Assembly: GCA_027576995.1 (NCBI GenBank)
Contig: JANBQC010000325.1
Location: 1-31,406, forward strand
Reading direction: 5' to 3'
DNA: 31,406 bases
Source of the DNA: Dimargaris cristalligena
Lineage: Eukaryota > Kickxellomycota > Dimargaritomycetes > Dimargaritales > Dimargaritaceae
Shown here in pieces: positions 18,316 through 26,800 of the stretch (positions within the stretch are counted from its first letter, which is position 1; each line of letters begins with the position of its first letter). The translations under genes and the position numbers were made by a program. The notes below the pieces were generated by a model that was given only the letters and a program-made list of their open reading frames with translations, searched no databases and was not told where the DNA came from.

Positions 18316-19582
18316 ATGCGTTTTACTTGGACGGCGGTTGTCGGGCTTTTCCTCGTCACTGAGTTTGGACATTCAATTATCAGTTATGCTGTACCTACTC
18401 CAGTGAAGGGCAAACAGGTAGACTCTACCGATACATGTTATTCCTCCATCGCGTGGGTCATGGAAATTCTGAACGAGAACCCAACTCACTTGGACGATAT
18501 GTTCAAATATCAAGCAGTTTTCGCTGACAATGATTATGAGTCAACCCACAGCCTTTATAAATCCAGTTTTACCGAATCGCCAGCCACAAAATTAATAAGC
18601 ACCGATGGCGGCCAACTGGATAGACCCGGACTAGCGAATGTCATGGGTAACTCGAACTCGTTTCAGACAAAGTCCAACTGGACCATCGTGGGGTACCCAA
18701 TGGATGGATTACCTCCTGTGGTCGGAATCAACGGGGAAGGAATCGAAGCTCCATCGGTTGACAATGACGACGTAAGAGATTCGGCCCAAGATAGCACCGA
18801 TATCAATGATAGCTTCGACTTGTTCCAGGCATGGTTAAACGATGAAATCTGGGGAGACCCAAGTGTTGGGCTTCCTTCTTCAGTTGGAATCAACTGGGAA
18901 GTGACTGGGTCGCCATCGGTTGACAACGACGATATCGGAAGAAACTCGGTCCAAGATAGTACCAATGGCATTAGTTCCGATAGCCGCCATCCAATGATTG
19001 GTTCCGAAATACCGGCAGCCCCGTCGTGCGACAACAAGGTGCGCCAAAAAAACATCCCAAACTCGTTACATTTCTTACCGATGCCCTGCACCCAGTCAAA
19101 TCACCAGACGGAACACCAAAGCGAAAGTTTTGGATGGCTATAGGCCAAGCGGTATCTGTGCGGAGTGTCCCCGGTATATCGCCAAGCCTCAACGTGTTAA
19201 TCATAGGGAATTTCACCAATCCGGCCTGGGCGTAAGCTGCGAAAAATGCAAGGGGCTATTTCATAATAGACACTTGTTAAGCTGTCATAGACCGCACTGT
19301 CGCCCGATACGTCGCCCAAATTGGGCTGTCGCATTTGATTAACCAAATATTGTACATGGTGATCCAGTATACAAGCCAAATCGCAAAGTTGGGTGCTGCC
19401 CATGCTGTCAACGCAAGTTCAGCAAAAAATGTGATTTGGATAAGCATATGTCTGCAGACTGTAGAACCTTTAAGTTCAAGTGTCCAGAGTGCCAAGGAAA
19501 ATTTCCCATCAAAGCAGATTTAACATGGCACACTCATTATTGGAAAACCCGGCTGCCTTTGAAGTGTGCCAATAATTTATAA
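18316..19582 (+). CDS. Signal-peptide protein with C-terminal C2H2-type zinc fingers (spliced or frame-shifted)
   Basis: The ATG at 18316 opens a signal peptide (TWTAVVGLFLVTEFG core). An acidic region follows, with two 31-32-residue repeats (18706-18798 and 18868-18963; shared GLP..VGIN...PSVDNDD...QDST) and a hydrophobic-acidic stretch FDLFQAWLNDEIWGD. Read straight, the frame stops at 19141-19143. Shifted by one base, the DNA encodes zinc fingers: C-x2-C-x11-H-x3-H (from about 19157), C-x2-C-x12-H-x2-H, then after a TAA at 19340 in the same frame C-x2-C-x12-H-x4-C and C-x2-C-x12-H-x-H, ending TAA at 19580-19582. Introns at 19026-19095 (70 nt) and 19311-19367 (57 nt) join everything in phase into 379 residues. 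AATAAA at 19618 supports the end. Alternatives are a one-base error in the A7 run at 19045-19051, or a decayed gene. Confidence 0.5.
18706..18963 (+). repeat. Internal duplication in the acidic region
   Basis: Units 18706-18798 and 18868-18963 encode matching 31-32-residue blocks separated by 23 residues. A third, degenerate block around 19000-19045 (PAAPSCDNKVR against EAPSVDNDDVR) follows. Confidence 0.7.
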
Positions 19583-19617
19583 CAGTTGGATTCTAAGAGG
19601 CAGGAAAGCCAGCTATC

Positions 19618-19623
19618 AATAAA
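19618..19623 (+). terminator. Poly(A) signal of the zinc-finger gene
   Basis: AATAAA, 36 bases after the TAA at 19580-19582 and followed by an A-rich run. This argues that the finger-coding DNA belongs to a transcribed plus-strand gene. Confidence 0.5.
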
Positions 19624-19772
19624 ATAGGAAAAAAATACCAGGTCCATTATAGACTAAGTTATCGAGTTTCAATATAAAAATATATTTGCCCTTTTTGATG
19701 ATATACTACTGTTAGGCCAATATGGAGGGTTCGGTATTGGGGTTATTTGGGGTCGATAGGTCTTATCTGCTA

Positions 19773-19908
19773 TGTGGCGAAGTCGACCCTGCTATATAAG
19801 ATTTTCGATAGTTTATATGGAAAAATAGGTGGTATATTTATTTTCAATCAGTCATATTAACCTCGTCCAATACATTTTTTGGTATACAGTCTAGCTGAAT
19901 CTCCCCCA
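19773..19908 (+). mobile_element. MITE copy E, 136 bp, diverged
   Basis: It begins TGTGGCGAAGTCGACCCTG and ends GTCTAGCTGAATCTCCCCCA, with TA on both flanks (19771-19772 and 19909-19910). The interior retains CTATATAAGATTTT and GGTATACAGTC at family positions. Confidence 0.65.
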
Positions 19909-19910
19909 TA

Positions 19911-20885
19911 TTCACTATTATTACAACCATGCTGGCCATTGCACCTACAGTTAGTCCTTTCCTTCTTACTATGTCTTTCCAGTCTGAGGTTTGGAAATCA
20001 AGCTCCGTTCGCTCACATACTCCCGTCACTGCACAGTAATTTATTTCAGCAGATCGACCCCATAAAAAAGGGCTCTGGGATTATATAAGGTTAGGTATAA
20101 CTGTGCTTTACAAGTGAAGTAACCAACCGAGTGATATTGTTAGAATAGCGAATGGTATGAGCGTTTTATTAGAAAGAGGAACCGGTAGTAAGAACTTTAA
20201 TGATAGCGATGTGAGTGCTAGTATACTAAAGTATCAGGGTACATCACCCGTACACTTTTATACGACCTATAACTAACATCTAAATGCATTGAGAGGGTCG
20301 GATAGAACTGCATCAAATTTCCAAGAACAATGTATGCATGAGCCGGCCATTAGCCGACTATGGTACTGGTGGACTCCAATGGGGCTGGGTCGCTTTGGCG
20401 ACTGGAGTTAAGCCCTGCCATGACTGCGGATGCAACAGTATAAATGGGAGTTTGCTAAACAAACGCGCTCTATTATAGGGGGAGACGAAGTGCATCATGA
20501 TAATTCAGGCCACAACTATAATATTGGAATAATAAAGTTTGACTTATTCACGGCACATCTTGTCTCGCACACACAATTCCTTAGTCACTGTCAATAATAA
20601 TATAGTAGGCGAACCCGTATTAAAAAGTGCCCGGAGGTAATGGCAGCCAAAAATAAATATTTAATTCTAACCAGCGCCAAGCCCGAGATCCGTACATACA
20701 TTTACAACCGATGAGGGTGAAATTAAAGAGATACGTATTTAATACGACTTTCGTACAGATTTAACATAATGTAATAACAAAGGGAATATAGGAAGAGAAT
20801 TGGGCTCCCTAAAAAGATGGGCTCCACCACCACTAAGCCCTAGGTCCCTGGTCATACCACTCCATAACTAAAATTGGTTTCGCAA
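19911..20885. other. Intergenic DNA downstream of Sen1, nothing supported
   Basis: AT-rich, no frame longer than about 70 codons, no recognisable RNA gene. It should include the 3' untranslated region of the minus-strand helicase gene. Confidence 0.45.
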
Positions 20886-23800
20886 TCACGGATGGCGGTT
20901 CGGGCGTTTCTTAGTTATGAAAAGATTGGGGGCTTTCTTGGGGGGCCTCACCGCAACTGGAACATCGCCGGGGCCCCGGGGCCGTTTCGCAATTGGCATC
21001 AGTCGCGGATCTGTCGTTAAATTTTGTGGGGTAAGCGCATTAGACCCAGCCAGTCCCCTGCGGTCAGGTGGTGGTCGCGAGGGGTGTGATGAGCCACCCG
21101 GGGCACCGGTCCAACCGGGCGGCCGTGGGGATTTACCGGACCCGACACGAATGTCGCTCAACGTCCGCCGTGAGGGTGGACCGGTAGCAGGGGGCCGTGG
21201 TAATGGATGTGAGGGCGCCGGGCTTCGATGACGACCACCATCAACTGAAGGGCGTACCTTTTTTCGGCTATCGTCAAGCGGATCGATGGGCGAACGTTTC
21301 CCATGCGATTGATTACGGGAGGTGGGTGAAGAAGGATTCCAGTTGGGTGGCCGAACTGGTGGGCCTTGGTGGTTATGGTTGCAAGGCCCCGAAGGGGATT
21401 GCCCACCGGAAGTTGCAGTAGGTCCGGGAAAATCCCATTGATTGGGCCAAAGTTGACGGAATTCGGCCGATTTAAGGGAATCTGGTGGCGGGGGCGGGAT
21501 ACCCGCACGAGGTTGCACTGAAGAAGGCTTCGCGACGGGCGGTGCCACGGGTTTGGTCAATTGGGGTTGAGAAGGGGCTGGGACCGAGGAAGGGAGTGGC
21601 GGAGGTGGGGGCGGGGGCGGGGAAGCATCCCTTTGATTTGAACCAGCGATGTTAAATCCAGTCAACTGATCCTTGCGATCAGCCTGGACCTCCAAAATAT
21701 CAATATTGGGGTAGTTGGCCACCGTCAGCTGCTGTTCGGGAGGAACTATTACCATTCCATTTGTCGATTTCGTTTGCACGAGTGCAGATACCCTAATGGG
21801 AGTTTTCGGCTCAGGGCTGGCATCATTATCAGAAAGGTCCATGTCGCTACCATTGGAGGGGGACGAGGGCGGCTGTGTCTTCTGGCCGGGGTTGGGGCCC
21901 TCGTTGGGGGTAAGATTTGCCGGACTGGTCAACTGATGAAATGAATTGGCTTTTGCTTTGGATGGGGTAGTTAGCGTTGGATTCAAATTCGTGAATTTGC
22001 GCCGCCAGTCCGGTACTTGGCCGAACGGCAGTCGCCCCCCACAATAGGTAATCCAGCCGGCTTCCTTTGCCGTATTGACCAGGATTTCCCAAATGGGGTG
22101 ATTCGACAAGAACTTACAATTACCGAACATAAAGAGGGAATGACGAGCGCGGGTCATGGCTACGTTGAGACGACGCATATCACTAAGAAACCCGATGTTA
22201 GAACCCCGGTTGGACGAGCGCACGCAGGAGAAAATGATAATATCCTTCTCTTGGCCTTGGAACCCATCAACGGTATTGAAATCAACCGACTCCCGGACAC
22301 CGGGGCCGAACCGTTTGATAAAGAGACCGCGCAAGGTCCGGACTTGCTGTTTGTAAGGTGTAATGATACCAATCCGATGGGCAAACGTCTCCTGGGGGTA
22401 GTCCTGGCACAGATGGCCAACGAAGTCCACAATGGTCTCCGCCTCCACCCGGTTGCACAGAGACTTGTTGCCCCCGGTCGTTTCGAAGCCCTTCTCTTGG
22501 TTGAAGAAGCGGAAAGGGGTATATATTTTTTTCTTGTGATTATGCCAGGGGGCCGCCTTCAGGGAGAGCAAGTCAGGGCCGTCAATGAGCTTAGAGTTGT
22601 AGAACATTCGACTGGGAAACCGACTAATATCGGGGTGCATGCGGTACTGGATATTAAGTAGGCTGACGCGGTCGGGGTTACTGCGCTGTAGGCGAACAAA
22701 AAGGCTCTGATTATATCGGTATTTGGAGGCCTCGGTGGAAATAACCGTGGGGGGCAGTTGGTTGGGGTCGCCCACGAGAATACAGCGCCGGCAGTTATAG
22801 CGTAACGGAATCAGGCAGCTCAGTTCAATCGACTGGGCTGCTTCATCGATAATTACGGTCTCGAAAGAACAGGCGATGGATTGCAGGTTTTCGTGCCCAC
22901 TTCCCGATAGGGTGCAGCATACGACATCAGTTTCCCGCAACAACCGGTTCTTAATCTGTCGCCGATTGGTTTCCATTCCCTGGATAAGCATGGTTTGGCG
23001 GTCGCGCTCGGTGTTGCTTTGCATCGTTAGTTCCCACTGGCGTTTCTTGAACCGTTTCAGTGCACTATCCAGGCGGCCGATTTCGGTGTGGTTAGGCATA
23101 TCCCTGGACTCTAGCTCCCGGATTTTAGTTTGGGTTTCGTTTTGATTACGCGACACCTCCCGGATTTCCTGGCGGATTTCGTCCTGCCGTTCAATACACT
23201 GCGCTATCATGGCTTTCACCGATAGAGGCGCGGTGCTTTTGCTGGCATCCCGGCCCTGGCCTTTAGAGGAAGAGTTTGCGTTGGCCGTACCAAGGGGCAG
23301 CGAGGCAAATTTCTCCATCTCGGCGTCCACTAGGGCGTCCAAACTGACCTCGCGGATGAGGGCGTTCATACTTTCCGCTACACCGATACGGACCACTTTA
23401 GGATACATCATCTGCCCTTTGGCGTTCACCACGCCGTCCTTGATGCGCACCACAATTTCATCCACGGCCGCATTACTCGGGGCGCAAATGAGGAGTTTGT
23501 TGGTCGAACTGCCGCCAGGGGTGTTGGTCAGACCGGTGCCGTCGCCTATGCCACCTAGGAGCTGGCCCATGAGTGCCATGATAGTGCGCGTCTTACCCGT
23601 CCCGGGCGGTCCCTGAATAAGTGTGAACCCTTCCTGAGTGTGGCTGGCCGCCAATACCGCCCTAGCCTGGGGTGGATTGACCCCGAATGCGGATACGCAG
23701 GCCCGAATAGCCGCTGGGTCGGGTTCGGGGATTGGCGGCACAAGTCCTTTAAGAATACTGTCCCGTAGAGGAATATAGTTCAGATTTGGGAGGCTTAGGT

Positions 23801-26800
23801 ATTCTCGATTCCAAGTGGACATGTTGGACAGCTTCCACATGCGCCAACGCGAACCCATGTATAGGATAGGTAAGTAGGTGATCAAACGGCTACCGGGCCA
23901 GGCTCGCACCACCATTTGGGTGTCCCTCTTCATGTACCGGAAGCTCTGAACTTTGACCAAAAGAACGCGATGATCCGGCCGTACCATTTTCAGGGGCATG
24001 GGTGGAAAATCCCCGGGACCTTGTTTGCTGGGCATATCATCGGGAAGGTATTCACAAAGCACGGCTAAATCACCCTCCATGATATTTTGGGCGTCGGCGT
24101 TTTCCCCCTCCAACATGAACTCCTGGAAATCATCTACGGAGGCCCGGTTCTTGAGAGTGACCCACATGTTCAACTGACTGGCCGCCTCCTCCTTGCCTTG
24201 AACTAGACTTTGCCAAGTTTCAGCCAACAGAAGGGGCTCGAAGGTATCTTGGAACTCCTGGATGGAGGCGAAGGTGTTGGGAACCGCCCGATAGCGGGGT
24301 TGGTACCGAAGGTCATCGGGGAAGCGGGGTAAAGCCCCGGTATCGTGGAAAGACCAGCTGAGAATCCGCCGGTAGAGCGGGGCCAGGTCGGTGGCCAGCC
24401 GGTAGGATTTACTGGAATATGTGGCACCGTTGGCGGGTTGCCCGGCTCCCCGACTTCCGGTCGGCCCCTGGATATGCGGAATTTCGATTAATTTGATACC
24501 CCGTTTAACCGGGGCGGATGGTCGAGCTCGCAGGATTCCGAGTTGGTTCATAGGTCGAGCAATGGGCTGACGAGTCGGAACCTGAGGGCTTTGGGTTTCA
24601 CTCTCTGCCATATCCATCAGAGCATTCGCCGTCGCGCATTCTGAACTGGAACTGGAATCCGAGTCGGAGCCAGAATCATCGCCGGAGCCCGTTGCGTGGG
24701 CGTCGTGTTTACTCAACGTCACCCCTTGGACTGTACGCGGACCAGTCCGGTGCGAACGGGCCTCTGATGGGGCCAGGCCTTTGATTCGATTATGATCGAC
24801 AACCGTAGGGGCCATTTTAGGTCGGTTGAAAAGGCCCCCCATGGCCGATGAACGGCCCGGCAAAGTAGTCCTCGGCATCCCCATGAACTGGCGTTCTCGG
24901 ACAAAGTCAGTTCGAAGGGAGCCTAGTCGAGAGCCGTTGCGGGTCCCACCGACAACCCGTTTAATTTGCTCTGGGGGGCGGGTCATTACGGTAGCGGAGG
25001 GCCCGGTAAAGATAGACGGGGGTTGGCTAGAGGGTACTTTAAAGGTGGCTTGTTCCTGCCTGGCTCTATTGAAGTTGGGCCCAGTCAACTTGGATTGTCC
25101 AAATATAGGCGTAGGGAATCGGGTATCCGATATTAAAGATCCCGTGACCCCAGAGGAACGACCAGGGTTGAAGGCCTTTGGCGCAGACTTGCCCTTGGCT
25201 GAGGGGGTAAGGTAGACATGATAGACGTCATCCAAATTGCCCAAGGGCTGAGGTGGATTAGGACGCGGCGCAAGGGTAAATGCTGGCGCAGCCTCCTGAG
25301 TTAAACTTCGCATCACCGGGCGAGAGCGGCTCAACAGCGAGGGGCGAGTGGGTGAGAGATCAAACTTGCTGTCCTCCTCGGGTGGAGTCTCCACGATAAG
25401 AGTCCGCTTCTGGAACCGGCTGGGATGAATGGTCGACGGCGGGGAATCCGGCGTCAAAGGAGTCAGCAGCGACTCGGCGCGGAAATCCTTCAGGGTGGTC
25501 GAGGCCGGGGCCGGGGTGACGGAATGGGAAGGAATGGAAGGTGGGTCAAGTTCTTCACAAAAACTCATGAGTTCATCATCGTCAATATCGTCAAATGCGT
25601 CGTCGAATAAGTTATTAGACTGGGCAGTACCTGACTCATTCGCATCCAGGTCCATAAAACGAGCAATATCATTTTTGGAGGCGGAAATGGATAACGTGGG
25701 CTGGGGCCTCCTTGAGGCAGGCGGTAGACAGGCTCGAGCGGGAGGCGGGGAATTGGAAATACAAACATAGGCAAGGTCGCCAAAGACGTGCGGGCCCGGG
25801 CGGTCGTTGCTGGTATCGGTCCTGGGGGTGGAAACAGCCAAAACGGGCTTGGAAATTTCGTTGGAGACCGATGCACGTTGATCCTGTTCGGTATCTGAGC
25901 ATTCATCGTCGGAGATAGAAATCGTTTCGATAGTGGGCATAACCGCGGGTATGAACGTGGGTAGCTCTGTAACTGAATCATCAGAATCATCACTTTCGCT
26001 AACATCGATGTTACCATGGCTGGCATCAACTTGTTCTAGGTCAGCCAAGGCTCCCACCGGGTCAGCCGGTTCGGATTCCGTCACTGGTAACAGCGACCCA
26101 TCCAAGGACTTCCGAGGCCGGAGATCGGAAGTGAGGGGATAGTTCATGGCCTGCAAGAAGTCATTGACCTTGACCTCCAGTTCGCTCTTTTGGTATTCGG
26201 CCAAAAGCGAGGTCTGGCCCCTCTCGGAGCGAGCTATGTGCAGAAGCTTAGTCATCAGCTTAAGTTCATAGCGGTAAATATCGATGACATCGCTGGCCGA
26301 GCGAAGCAAGGAATTCTGATCCAGGTCTTTGGGTACCAATGCTAAAGCTCGCTGGCCAGCGGGGCTACTAATGTAAGCACCCAACTGGAGGGGGAAATCG
26401 ATGGTAACAAATATCAAACCCAGGGCAGCATCCCGTAACTTGGTGTCGGTCACATTGAGCCACTCCGTCGTTTGTTGCAGCTCACTTTCCAGCTGCTCCA
26501 TAATATGAGTATGCAAGTCAGTGGTGGCCAGCTGCACTGCCAGGGGATAGAACCCGTGGGGGAACATGGTAAGCATCACTCGACAGCATTCGAATACCCC
26601 GGACATTACTTTAACCACAACTTCCCGGGGATTGGAGCTATCCCAGCGGAAACCCTGGTGAATAGCAACGTTGACAAAATCCATCATACGTAACCAGAGG
26701 CCCGGTAAACTGGCTTGGACACGGGCCATACTCACCGCATCCTTGAACCCCCGACTTTTATCGGAAAGTAAAGGTAAAGCATCGGGTGGCCCACTGGAAG

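Noticed and set aside
22017..22661. Long plus-strand open frame of 214 codons
   Set aside because: It lies wholly antisense to the intact helicase motifs of Sen1 and is a compositional shadow. The same applies to the other open frames within 20886-29498.
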